The notes beneath the pieces were generated by a model, which was given only the letters and a program-made list of their open reading frames with translations, was not told the origin of the DNA and searched no databases. Positions 1-6,817 of a stretch of 15,636 bases of DNA are shown here, one piece after another (the first letter of the stretch is position 1; the number at the start of each line of letters is the position of its first letter). The translations under genes were made by a program, and so were the position numbers. The stretch is from Candidatus Microgenomates bacterium (GTDB lineage: Bacteria > Patescibacteriota > Microgenomatia > UBA12405 > UBA6130): positions 1 to 15,636 of the forward strand of contig WFSR01000017.1 of the NCBI GenBank assembly GCA_015485895.1, in the 5' to 3' direction.

Positions 1-101
1 ATTTGTTGTCCTGTTCATATACGTAAGGGTGGGATATAAGTTAGTTTTAGTTAAATAAAGATTCTCTTTTAAGCTGATTTTTGATTGGGTAAGGCTTTAA
101 G

Positions 102-130
102 TTGAATATTTCAGAAATTCATGGTAGTAT
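102..130 (+). promoter_or_regulatory. Predicted sigma70-type promoter of vapBC
   Basis: TTGAAT at 102-107, a 17-nt spacer, then TAGTAT at 125-130 preceded by TGG (extended -10). The start codon of vapB at 137 lies 6 nt after the -10 box, so transcription should begin at or next to the A of ATG. No Shine-Dalgarno sequence is visible. The rest of 1-136 is AT-rich with no gene that I can support. Confidence 0.6.
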
Positions 131-136
131 GAAAAT

Positions 137-472
137 ATGATAAGGGTATCTAGCGACTATAGCGAGATCGTTAAATCAATGGAGAGGGGGCAGGTTACTA
201 TCCCTATCAAAATTAGGGAAAAATTGGGAATTGGCCCCCGAACTTGGTTGTGGGTTAAATTGGTAGGGAATAAAATTTTAATAGAGCCCGTTAAAACAAA
301 TAGAAAGGGAAAGCAATTTTTGTCAGCTCTGAAGAGTATTGCCTCTGACAGCAAAAGCTATTGGGGTAAAAGGGATGATCAAGTATTAAAGAAAATAAGA
401 AAAAAACTTTGCAAAGATTTAAAAAGCTTTCCGGATGAAACGAGTTTTGGTAGATACCAGTGTCATCATTGA
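137..472 (+). CDS. vapB: AbrB/SpoVT-fold antitoxin (VapB-like)
   Basis: A 111-residue protein with an N-terminal swapped-hairpin AbrB DNA-binding domain at about residues 16-52; the visible core is ERGQVTIPIKIREKLGI followed by a W-rich strand and an ILIEPV strand, the usual pattern of VapB/MazE-type antitoxins. The lysine-rich C-terminal half (about 55-105) would be the toxin-binding tail. Its last 38 nt overlap the start of the PIN-domain gene at 435, the classic toxin-antitoxin arrangement. By family knowledge it should neutralise the PIN toxin and repress its own promoter as a complex. The start at 137 is chosen because it sits just after an extended -10 promoter; an internal ATG at 179 would still retain the AbrB core and is a weaker alternative. 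Confidence 0.85.
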   Translation: MIRVSSDYSEIVKSMERGQVTIPIKIREKLGIGPRTWLWVKLVGNKILIEPVKTNRKGKQFLSALKSIASDSKSYWGKRDDQVLKKIRKKLCKDLKSFPDETSFGRYQCHH

Positions 473-818
473 TTTTTTGCGGCGCAAAAATAAAGAAGAC
501 TCAATTTTTTACCAGCTTTTTTCTAAAGAGGAAAACAAGCCGGTAATAGCCTTGGTTACCATTAGCGAGCTTTGGGCCGGGAAGGGCATGGAATTAAGAG
601 GAACTGCGGCAAAGGTCAACAGGTTGATTGGAAATATTGAGGTTCTTGTTCCCGATTTAGCGGTTGCAAAAATGACTGGCAAAATTTTACGACAAGTTGA
701 CTATACAATCGCCTTTCAAGATGCCCAAATTGCCGCTTTTGCCAAGAGAGAAAAATTATCGGTTTTAACTTTAAATCAAAAAGATTTTAGAAAAGTAAAG
801 GGATTAAAACTTCTTTAG
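435..818 (+). CDS. vapC: PIN-domain ribonuclease toxin (VapC-like)
   Basis: A 127-residue PIN domain of normal VapC length. Visible acidic positions are D7 in VDTS near the N-terminus, E45 in ISELWAG and D96 in FQDAQIAA, followed by LTLNQKDF (N114/D117) near the C-terminus, which together form the Mg-binding site of PIN nucleases. VapC toxins cleave specific tRNAs or rRNA and stop translation; the target cannot be read from this sequence. Translation is probably coupled to vapB through the 38-nt overlap, since there is no ribosome-binding site before 435. Its 3' end overlaps the convergent glycosyltransferase gene by 15 bp. Confidence 0.88.
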   Translation: MKRVLVDTSVIIDFLRRKNKEDSIFYQLFSKEENKPVIALVTISELWAGKGMELRGTAAKVNRLIGNIEVLVPDLAVAKMTGKILRQVDYTIAFQDAQIAAFAKREKLSVLTLNQKDFRKVKGLKLL

Positions 819-1820
819 TTTCTTTTTGATTAGCCCCAAATAGTGCCAACATTGCCAGTTAACAACGGAGAGGAAATAAATCCAAAAAATTAAAAAACAA
901 ACTATGGGGTGTAAAAACCAAGCAATATCGGGAATTTTACGGAAACCCCGAGTGGCATCAACGGTGGGCTTAATAATGGTGAGTGAATAGAGAGAATAAA
1001 GAATAATTTTTCGACGATCTCTTTTCTTGTCATAAAGCAGGTAACGTCTTTTGGATAAATCTTTTAAATAGAGACTTTCCATGTACTTCTTTCTCTTGGC
1101 AAAAAAGTGCCAAAACCTTTCCCCGCTGTCATGAATAATATTGTCTTTAGCGACAATGTATTTGTTATATCCTTGTCTTACTAAATCTAAATTAACATCG
1201 ATGTGAAAAAAGTATTGCGGGGATACTTTGGCTTTTAGGAGAATTTGCCGTTTAATGAGGAAACCATTAGCTCCAACGGTGGGGAGATTATTTTCATTAA
1301 ATTCCACCAAAAAGTAATCGCCGCGATCTTTTACTTTACCAGCTAATTGCCACTGGGAGGAAAAATACGATTGTCGATCGGCGCGTTTTAGAAACCAGGC
1401 AACAGGATCGTTCACTCCAAAAAGGGCAAAGTAGCGATTGAGCATTTTTGCTTGGCGGCGATAGGCATAACGCCAAGGGTAACAGGCGATTGCTTCTGGT
1501 TCTTTTGCGAGAAGGGAGACCATATTAGCTAACCAATGGCGGTGGGGAAGGATATTGTCGTCGTCTACCTGGAAAATAAGTTCATTGTGGGCTTTTGCCA
1601 AGGCTAACGCTTTAGCAGCTTCGGGACTGCCAGTATTTTCGGGGACTATCTGGCCGCCATATTTTTTAATGATTTGGGGAGTGTTATCTTGAGAACCACC
1701 ATCGGCAACGATAATTTCAATCTTGCTTTGGTCATAATCTTGATTACGGACGCTGGCAAGGCATTTTTCTAAAGTGTTGCCACTGTTAAGGGTGGCCATG
1801 ATAACGCTAATGCTTTTCAT
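804..1820 (-). CDS. Family 2 glycosyltransferase with C-terminal membrane segment
   Basis: A 338-residue GT-A fold glycosyltransferase. The N-terminal part reads SVIMATLNSGNTLEKCLASV, then IIVADGGSQDNT (D40) for nucleotide binding, and QVDDDNILP (D86-D88) as the DxD-type metal and sugar-nucleotide site. A hydrophobic stretch at about residues 300-322 near the C-terminus should anchor it to the cytoplasmic face of the membrane. It probably adds a sugar to a lipid-linked or cell-surface glycan; donor and acceptor are unknown. The start at 1820 is supported by a TATAAT box 5 nt upstream. It is divergent from the PIG-V-like gene, with 62 bp between starts, and its 3' end overlaps vapC by 15 bp. 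Confidence 0.85.
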   Translation of the reverse strand: MKSISVIMATLNSGNTLEKCLASVRNQDYDQSKIEIIVADGGSQDNTPQIIKKYGGQIVPENTGSPEAAKALALAKAHNELIFQVDDDNILPHRHWLANMVSLLAKEPEAIACYPWRYAYRRQAKMLNRYFALFGVNDPVAWFLKRADRQSYFSSQWQLAGKVKDRGDYFLVEFNENNLPTVGANGFLIKRQILLKAKVSPQYFFHIDVNLDLVRQGYNKYIVAKDNIIHDSGERFWHFFAKRKKYMESLYLKDLSKRRYLLYDKKRDRRKIILYSLYSLTIIKPTVDATRGFRKIPDIAWFLHPIVCFLIFWIYFLSVVNWQCWHYLGLIKKKLKKF

Positions 1821-1825
1821 AGTTT

Positions 1826-1831
1826 ATTATA
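1826..1831 (-). promoter_or_regulatory. -10 box of the minus-strand glycosyltransferase
   Basis: Perfect TATAAT on the minus strand, ending 5 nt before the ATG at 1820. No convincing -35 hexamer is seen at 16-18 nt. The spacing predicts a leaderless transcript. Confidence 0.55.
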
Positions 1832-1843
1832 TACTTTTGAAGC

Positions 1844-1872
1844 TTGCTTTCAGAGAGGCCGGTTCGTATAAT
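1844..1872 (+). promoter_or_regulatory. Promoter of the PIG-V-like gene and flippase operon
   Basis: TTGCTT (1844-1849), a 17-nt spacer and perfect TATAAT (1867-1872). The expected start point near 1879-1880 lies only 3-4 nt before the ATG at 1883. An in-frame ATG at 1871 overlaps the -10 box and would not be transcribed from this promoter, so 1883 is preferred. Confidence 0.65.
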
Positions 1873-1882
1873 GGGGATACCA

Positions 1883-3127
1883 ATGAAATTTATCGTTTTG
1901 TTGTGGCTCTTTTTACAAGTAATTTGGCTTTTGGGGTGGGAGATTGGTCAAAAGTTGTTACCGCTGCAGCCTAATTTTCTTGGTCGGGGCCTTTTTGGCA
2001 CTCGAGCTCCCCATCCTCTCCTTTGGTCACGGGCTAATTTTGATGGCTTTTATTATGTCAAAATTGCCCGTGACGGTTATCAATATTTACAACAAGCTTT
2101 CTTTCCGGGTTACCCTCATTTAATTCATTTTCTCCATCACTTGAGCGGCATTTCCTATCTTTTTGCGGCATTAATAATTTCTAACCTTAGTTTCTTGTTA
2201 GTTCTCTATTTCCTCAAAAAGCTGCTTCAATTAAAAGGTTATCCTGCTGGCTTAATTAAAAAGATTCTTTTGGTTTTGGTGCTTTTCCCCACTTCTTTTT
2301 ATTTTTTAGCCGCCTACACAGAATCATTGTTTCTTCTTTTTGTTATCCTTTCTTTTTATTTCTTGGAAAAACGCCACTATCTTTGGAGCGGCTTTTGGGC
2401 AGCTTTGGCAGCTTATACCCGGCCGGTAGGAATTTTTATGGTCCCGGCTTTGTGGGTGGGATATTACCAGCAAGTAAGCCGGCGCCAACTGAAGCAACGT
2501 TTGCAAGCAGCCCGGGAAAAGATAAAAGGACATCGCTGGCATTATCTTTGGCGGGCTCTGAAGCGGCGTTGGGATTCGTTTCGAGACTTATTTTGGCTTA
2601 CCCTGGGTGGGCTTGGTTTTTTAAAATATGCCTATTTTCTTCAAAAAACCCAAGGCGATTGGCTTTATTTTGCCCATGTCCAGCCTGGTTTTGGCGCCCA
2701 ACGCTCAATCAACAAAGTAATTCTCATTTACCAAGTTTTTTGGCGCTACCTAAGGATGATTATCACCGTTAACCGGCACCAGTGGCTCTATTTTAATGTC
2801 TGGTTCGAATTTCTTGTTTCTTCACTGTTTTTAGGCCTCCTTTTGTGGGGGTGGTACCGCTGGCAAAAATACCGTCTTTCTTATGGCTGGCTAACTTTTG
2901 CCAGCCTTGCGTATTTGGTGCCGACCTTAACGGGAACTTTTTCCTCAATGCCCCGCTATGTTTTGGTATGTTTTCCCGCTTTTATTGTTTTGGCGGCCCT
3001 CTTAGAAGAAAGTAAAAAAACTGCCTGGGGGCGGAAAATATTCTTGGAAAAAGTTTATTTGGTAGCCAGCGGCCTTTTGCTCTTTCTGACTACTATTCTC
3101 TTTATCCGTGGCTATTGGGTTAGTTAG
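1883..3127 (+). CDS. PIG-V-like GT-C membrane mannosyltransferase
   Basis: A 414-residue protein with many hydrophobic membrane segments. The first extracytoplasmic loop carries WSRANFDGFYYVKIARDGY (about 48-66, D54 the likely catalytic acid), followed by AFFPGYP (72-78). Further on are FPTSFYFLAAYTESLFLLF and a YTRPVG motif. This signature belongs to the PIG-V family (GT76), which in eukaryotes adds the second mannose to GPI anchors; bacterial members are predicted polyprenyl-phosphate-sugar-dependent transferases acting on the outer side of the membrane. It likely uses a lipid-phosphate sugar, perhaps made by the ALG5/DPM1-like enzyme encoded nearby. The start is set from the promoter; ATG 1871 or TTG 1844 would add 4 or 13 residues. 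The flippase gene follows after 5 nt. Confidence 0.8.
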   Translation: MKFIVLLWLFLQVIWLLGWEIGQKLLPLQPNFLGRGLFGTRAPHPLLWSRANFDGFYYVKIARDGYQYLQQAFFPGYPHLIHFLHHLSGISYLFAALIISNLSFLLVLYFLKKLLQLKGYPAGLIKKILLVLVLFPTSFYFLAAYTESLFLLFVILSFYFLEKRHYLWSGFWAALAAYTRPVGIFMVPALWVGYYQQVSRRQLKQRLQAAREKIKGHRWHYLWRALKRRWDSFRDLFWLTLGGLGFLKYAYFLQKTQGDWLYFAHVQPGFGAQRSINKVILIYQVFWRYLRMIITVNRHQWLYFNVWFEFLVSSLFLGLLLWGWYRWQKYRLSYGWLTFASLAYLVPTLTGTFSSMPRYVLVCFPAFIVLAALLEESKKTAWGRKIFLEKVYLVASGLLLFLTTILFIRGYWVS

Positions 3128-3132
3128 TTCTT

Positions 3133-4386
3133 ATGAGATATTTCTTACGGCTCTTCTATCATCCGCTTTTTCGGGGAAGCTTTATCCTCTTTCTTGGTTC
3201 AGCTGCTGGTAGCTTACTAGGTTATTTTTTTCATGTTTTTAGTGGTCGATTATTGTCTACGGCGGACTATGGGATACTAGAAAGTTTTTTGGCCTTGCTT
3301 TACATCGTGAGTGTTTTTACTGGAGCTGTTTCCTTAACATCAATAAAAATAATCGGTGGTTTGGGTGATAACCAAGTTAGGAGTGGTATTTCTGCTCTTG
3401 AGAGAAAAGTTCTTATTCCAGCTCCTTTGCTCAGCGTTATTTTTTTAGCATTTTCGCCATTTTTTATGCATTTTTTGCATATTACTATGCCTCTTTTTTA
3501 CATAACTTTGGTGGTTTTGCTTTTTCTGGGATTTTGGGGTGCGATTTACGGTGGGGCTTTTAGTAGTCGGCTGCGTTTTGAAGCGGCTGCTGGGGTAAGT
3601 GTTTTTCAGACGGCCGTGAAATTAATTTTGGTAACTGCTTTATTGATGTTGGGTTGGCGGTTGCGGGGAGTATTCATAGGAATGATAATCTCTAGCATAT
3701 TAGGGCTACTTTTGTCTTTTTGGCTGGTAAATAAATTTTGGCCGGTCAGAGTGATATCTCATTTGCATTTAAATGGTTTTTGGCATTTTTCTATTTTAAG
3801 TTTAGGTTTAAATTTTCTGGCGACTTCTCTTTATAGTACCGACATCCTTTTGGTTAAGCATTTTTTTACTGCTTCTTTGGCAGGGCTTTATGCCAGCGCT
3901 TCGGTCAGTGGTAAAGCGATTTTCTTTGCTGCAACAATAGTTTTAGGTGTTGCCTATCCGCTTTTTGTAAAATACCAGCGAAAACCACGGCAGGAAAAAT
4001 TGGCATTTTGGCTTACTTTTGGATTTATTGTTACTGTTGGCACCGGTGGAGTAATTTTCTTTAGCGTTTTTCCCCACCTTTGGCTTTCTCTCCTTTATGG
4101 TCAACGTTATCACGCCGCCGCCCCATTGTTACCTCTTTTTGCTTTATTTATGAGTGCTTTGGCAGTTTTGAATTTACTAATGCAATTTACATTGGCTCGT
4201 AAAGATAAGCGTGGGCTTTATTTTATGGGTCTTGCCTTTGGTGTGCAAATAGTTCTTATTTTATTGTGGCATCAAACCTTGTGGCTGGTAGTTTTTGATT
4301 CGTTGATAGCAACTTTATTAGGTTTATTATTAGCGGTAATTTTATTGTTGCCAGGGGAAAAGGGTTTGTTAAAAATCTTACCCTAG
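3133..4386 (+). CDS. Wzx-like MOP-superfamily polysaccharide flippase
   Basis: A 417-residue, almost wholly hydrophobic protein with about 12 predicted membrane helices. The N-terminal GSAAGSLLGYFFHVFSGR then LLSTADYGILES pattern is typical of the Wzx/RfbX polysaccharide transporters, which flip undecaprenyl-linked oligosaccharides across the membrane. It starts 5 nt after the PIG-V-like gene with no ribosome-binding site, so the two are almost certainly cotranscribed, and the pairing of flippase with GT-C enzyme fits a lipid-linked glycan export pathway. Its TAG stop lies in the CTAG tetramer at 4383-4386, whose complement is also the stop of the convergent glycosyltransferase gene. Confidence 0.78.
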   Translation: MRYFLRLFYHPLFRGSFILFLGSAAGSLLGYFFHVFSGRLLSTADYGILESFLALLYIVSVFTGAVSLTSIKIIGGLGDNQVRSGISALERKVLIPAPLLSVIFLAFSPFFMHFLHITMPLFYITLVVLLFLGFWGAIYGGAFSSRLRFEAAAGVSVFQTAVKLILVTALLMLGWRLRGVFIGMIISSILGLLLSFWLVNKFWPVRVISHLHLNGFWHFSILSLGLNFLATSLYSTDILLVKHFFTASLAGLYASASVSGKAIFFAATIVLGVAYPLFVKYQRKPRQEKLAFWLTFGFIVTVGTGGVIFFSVFPHLWLSLLYGQRYHAAAPLLPLFALFMSALAVLNLLMQFTLARKDKRGLYFMGLAFGVQIVLILLWHQTLWLVVFDSLIATLLGLLLAVILLLPGEKGLLKILP

Positions 4387-5183
4387 CCAGTGTTTATTCG
4401 GAAATTAAGCTCGGAGTCGTAGCGCCAGTGGCGGTGGTTGTTATCGGCGTAATAATGAAGAATGCGGAGGCGGTAGAAAACTGCTAGAGTGTCGATAAAC
4501 ATTTCCCAAGTAGTTTTCCAACGGATGGTGGAGGTAAAACGGAAATTCTCGGGGTCAATTTTCACCGGAGCTTCGTAGATGCGCTGGTAGCCGAGATAAC
4601 GGGCAACCGCTAAAAGCTCAATGTCAAAGGCAAATTTTTTGACCAAAAGGCGGGGCAACACTTTGGCCAAGACGGGGCGGCGGAAAATTTTGAGGCCAGT
4701 TTGGGTATCGCGGAGATTAAGGCCAAAAAGAAGATGGACCAAAAGTTGGTAGCCGCGGCTGTAAAGGCGACGCAAAAAGGGGTATTCGACCTGAGAGACA
4801 GGGTGGCGCTTTGAACCAACAATAATGTCGGCTTGGTACCATTCCATGTGGGCGATGGCCATAATAATGCCGTTGGGATCAATATCCATACCGGCGTCGA
4901 TGAAGGCGATGATATCGCCTCGGGAGCGGGCCATGCCGTAACGAACAGCGTAGCCTTTGCCGTGGTTGGTGGGATAGCCATAAACGCGGATGCGGCGATT
5001 GGCTAACTGCCGGGCTCGCTGGTAAGTTTTGTCAACTTGGCCATCGACAACACAGATAATTTCGTATTTATAGGGGGTCTGCTGGAGAGTTTTATCGAGG
5101 CGTTGCAGGTCACGGCGAATAGTTTTCTCCTGACGGTAGGCAGGGACAATGATGGAAAGAAACAAAGATTGGGTTTTTTTCAT
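4383..5183 (-). CDS. ALG5/DPM1-like polyprenyl-phosphate glycosyltransferase (GT2)
   Basis: A 266-residue GT2 enzyme with the dolichyl/polyprenyl-phosphate sugar synthase pattern: SIIVPAYRQEKTIRRDLQRL at the N-terminus, VVDGQVDKT (D48), NHGKGYAVRYGM (73-84), FIDAGMDIDP (94-103), VGSKRHPVSQVEYP (122-135) and LRDTQTGLKIFRR (158-169). Relatives transfer glucose or mannose from a nucleotide sugar to a polyprenyl phosphate at the cytoplasmic face. No strongly hydrophobic C-terminal helix is seen. The usual DAD metal site reads DAG here, with D100 and D102 just after it. The start at 5183 is preferred over an in-frame ATG at 5222 because a good promoter (TTGAGG, 17 nt, TATAAT) lies between them and overlaps the upstream ATG. 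Confidence 0.83.
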   Translation of the reverse strand: MKKTQSLFLSIIVPAYRQEKTIRRDLQRLDKTLQQTPYKYEIICVVDGQVDKTYQRARQLANRRIRVYGYPTNHGKGYAVRYGMARSRGDIIAFIDAGMDIDPNGIIMAIAHMEWYQADIIVGSKRHPVSQVEYPFLRRLYSRGYQLLVHLLFGLNLRDTQTGLKIFRRPVLAKVLPRLLVKKFAFDIELLAVARYLGYQRIYEAPVKIDPENFRFTSTIRWKTTWEMFIDTLAVFYRLRILHYYADNNHRHWRYDSELNFRINTG

Positions 5184-5193
5184 AAACTGGCTA

Positions 5194-5222
5194 ATTATAG
5201 AAGAAAAAAATCCAAACCTCAA
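5194..5222 (-). promoter_or_regulatory. Promoter of the ALG5/DPM1-like gene
   Basis: On the minus strand, TTGAGG (5222-5217), a 17-nt spacer and perfect TATAAT (5199-5194). The ATG at 5183 lies 10 nt after the -10 box, which predicts a leader of about 3-4 nt. This decides the gene start. Confidence 0.65.
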
Positions 5223-5230
5223 AATAGAAT

Positions 5231-5499
5231 ATGGAACTAGGAACTAGGAGCTAGGAAAGAAAAGGGCTAAGGGCTAAGGGCTAAGAAAGTGAAAAATGGA
5301 AAGTGAAAAGTGGAAAAGAAGTGCGGAGTGAAAAGTTAAAAAACCCTGATTACCTAGGTGTCAACCTAATCCACCTCGGAGGTGTCCCAGGTTGGCACCT
5401 GGGTCAATCCATTACGGAGAGTCTGTTTGAAAAGGATTGGTAGCAGGGGAGCGAGAACTAGGAAAGTGAAAAGTTAAAGAATGGAACTAGGAACTAGGA
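5231..5499. repeat. Short heptamer tandem repeats and direct repeats
   Basis: The first part of the gap between the two GT2 genes has no plausible gene. Three heptamer units occur at 5234-5254 (GAACTAG, GAACTAG, GAGCTAG), then three units of GGGCTAA at 5264-5284, followed by purine-rich GAAAGTGAAAA-type units to about 5337. A 19-nt direct repeat (ATGGAACTAGGAACTAGGA) is present at 5231-5249 and again at 5481-5499, and GTGAAAAGTTAAA recurs on both sides of the hairpin at 5352-5404. The hairpin is thus framed by similar sequence on each side. Confidence 0.7.
5352..5404. repeat. Compact two-level hairpin
   Basis: The left arm at 5352-5367 (ACCTAGGTGTCAACCT) pairs with the right arm at 5389-5404 (AGGTTGGCACCTGGGT) over 16 positions; the two non-Watson-Crick positions are G-U wobble compatible in RNA on this strand. 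Inside the loop is a small hairpin, CACCT / AGGTG (5372-5376 with 5380-5384). A weaker CAATCC / GGATTG pair (5405-5410 and 5434-5439) follows. It could be a structured RNA, a recombination site or a repeat family; no T-tract follows, so it is not an obvious terminator. Confidence 0.6.
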
Positions 5500-5504
5500 A
5501 TAAT

Positions 5505-5755
5505 AAGCACCAAATCCCAAATCCCAATTTCCAAACCTGCCCCGACGTTCGTCGGGGCAAATCCTAATTACCAAAATCCTAAATCTTAAACAAATCCAAA
5601 TGACCAAAATCCAAATGTTCAAAACATTTCTTTTTCTTTTGTCTTTTGTTTTGGTCATTTGATCATTTGGTAATTTAGTTATTGTTTAGGATTTAGAATT
5701 TAGGATTTTGGTATTGCCCCGACGTTCGTCGGGGCAGGTTTGTGATTTGGTGCTT
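5505..5755. repeat. Large (~250 bp) imperfect inverted repeat
   Basis: The left arm runs from AAGCACCAAATC at 5505 to about 5620 and the right arm from about 5650 to GATTTGGTGCTT at 5755. The arms match with several small gaps, including an extra run of about a dozen nt (CCAAATCCCAATTTC-type) in the left arm. Each arm carries the same self-complementary block, GCCCCGACGTTCGTCGGGGC, at 5539-5558 and 5716-5735 (8-bp stem, GTTC loop). A T-rich tract and a small AAATGTT/AACATTT hairpin sit in the centre. No ORF fits. It resembles the palindromic intergenic repeats frequent in Candidate Phyla Radiation genomes. Confidence 0.8.
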
Positions 5756-5785
5756 GGAATTTAATGTTTATTTGGTTTGATCAGA

Positions 5786-5794
5786 TGCTAAAAT
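5786..5794 (+). promoter_or_regulatory. Extended -10 promoter of GT2/GH operon
   Basis: TGC followed by TAAAAT (5789-5794); the start codon at 5801 is 6 nt downstream, so the transcript should begin at the AUG. The -35 region is weak, as is usual for extended -10 promoters. Confidence 0.55.
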
Positions 5795-5800
5795 GGGGAA

Positions 5801-6817
5801 ATGAAAAGACAATGGCCGTTGGTTTCGGTAATTATTGTCTGTGAAGGCTGGAATCACTTCCTGGCCGAAACTTTACCCCATTATCAGGAATTAGATTACC
5901 CAAATTTTGAGGTTATTGTTTTCTCAACTGAACCGATTAGGCATCAATTGCCTCGGGTGCGTTTTCTCCATGATGAAAAAACTCGCCACCAACCAGCATT
6001 AAAACGTGACCTGGCGGCTGAGGCAGCCCGCGGCGACATTTTGGCTTTTATTGACGATGATGCCTATCCTTCGCCGGAGTGGTTAAAAATGGCTATTCGC
6101 CACTTTGCCGATGAGCAAGTTGTGGCTGTTGGCGGGCCGGGGGTTAATCCGCCTCAAGCCGGAGCGTTGGAAAAAGCGGCCGGTTGGATTTCGGCAAGTC
6201 CTTTGGGTGGTTGGGGACAAACTTACCGGTTTATCCCCCAGCGGCAACGGTGGGTTGATGACTATCCCTCGATGAATTTTCTGGTTCGCCGCCAAGATTT
6301 TCTTCGGGTGGGCGGTTTCGACTCGCTTTATTATCCCGGCGAAGACACCAAGCTTTGCCTAGATTTAACTCAAAAATTAAAGAAGAAAATTTTCTACGAT
6401 CCTCAGGTTTTGGTTTATCATCATAAGCGGCCCCTTTTTCGCCGTTACTTAGTCCAGAATGGCCGTTTTGGCCGCCACCGGGGTAATTTTGCCCGTTTTT
6501 TGCCGGCTAACTCCCGGCGCTGGTTTTATTTCGTGCCGCCGCTTTTTGCCTTAGGCTTTTTTGGCGGCTGGCTTTTATGGCTGTTACCAAAATGGCCTCT
6601 AATTCTTTTTCTTCGCCGTATTTATGAATTCACTTTGGGGCTATACGCCGTTCTTTTATTAGCTAACGCCCTTTGGGTTGTCCGCAAGAGCCATTCAGTC
6701 AAAATAGCGTTTTTAACTATATTGGGCATTTTGCCGATGCACCTTTATTATGGCCTCCAATTCATTCGTGGTTATTTCAGCCGCCGTCTTAACGATACCT
6801 ACGGCCGGGCGGAGTGA
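5801..6817 (+). CDS. Membrane-anchored family 2 glycosyltransferase
   Basis: A 338-residue GT2. The GT-A domain covers about residues 1-235, with VSVIIVCEGWNHFLAETL at the start, AFIDDDAYPSPEWL (D85-D87, the metal-binding DxD-type site), VGGPGVNPP (111-118) and a YPGEDTKLCLDL acceptor-side motif (E181/D182). The last 100 residues hold two to three hydrophobic segments (about 240-265, 275-295 and 303-325) that should hold the enzyme in the membrane. Substrate is not evident. It is the first gene of an operon: its TGA stop shares a base with the ATG of the glycoside-hydrolase-like gene (TGATG), a coupling arrangement. The glycosidase partner suggests joint building or trimming of one glycan. 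Confidence 0.85.
   Translation: MKRQWPLVSVIIVCEGWNHFLAETLPHYQELDYPNFEVIVFSTEPIRHQLPRVRFLHDEKTRHQPALKRDLAAEAARGDILAFIDDDAYPSPEWLKMAIRHFADEQVVAVGGPGVNPPQAGALEKAAGWISASPLGGWGQTYRFIPQRQRWVDDYPSMNFLVRRQDFLRVGGFDSLYYPGEDTKLCLDLTQKLKKKIFYDPQVLVYHHKRPLFRRYLVQNGRFGRHRGNFARFLPANSRRWFYFVPPLFALGFFGGWLLWLLPKWPLILFLRRIYEFTLGLYAVLLLANALWVVRKSHSVKIAFLTILGILPMHLYYGLQFIRGYFSRRLNDTYGRAE

Noticed and set aside
4610..4981. A 123-codon open frame on the minus strand inside the ALG5/DPM1-like gene, and similar frames at 2383-2772 and 7117-7461
   Set aside because: They lie entirely inside genes with strong family motifs and show no domain pattern, promoter or plausible composition; they are shadows.
5264..5284. 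GGGCTAA tandem units considered as a CRISPR-like or telomere-like array
   Set aside because: Only three short contiguous units without spacers; simple tandem repeat.
5405..5460. tRNA-like stretch near GGATTGGTAGCAGG
   Set aside because: No acceptor stem, anticodon arm or T-loop sequence can be built around it.
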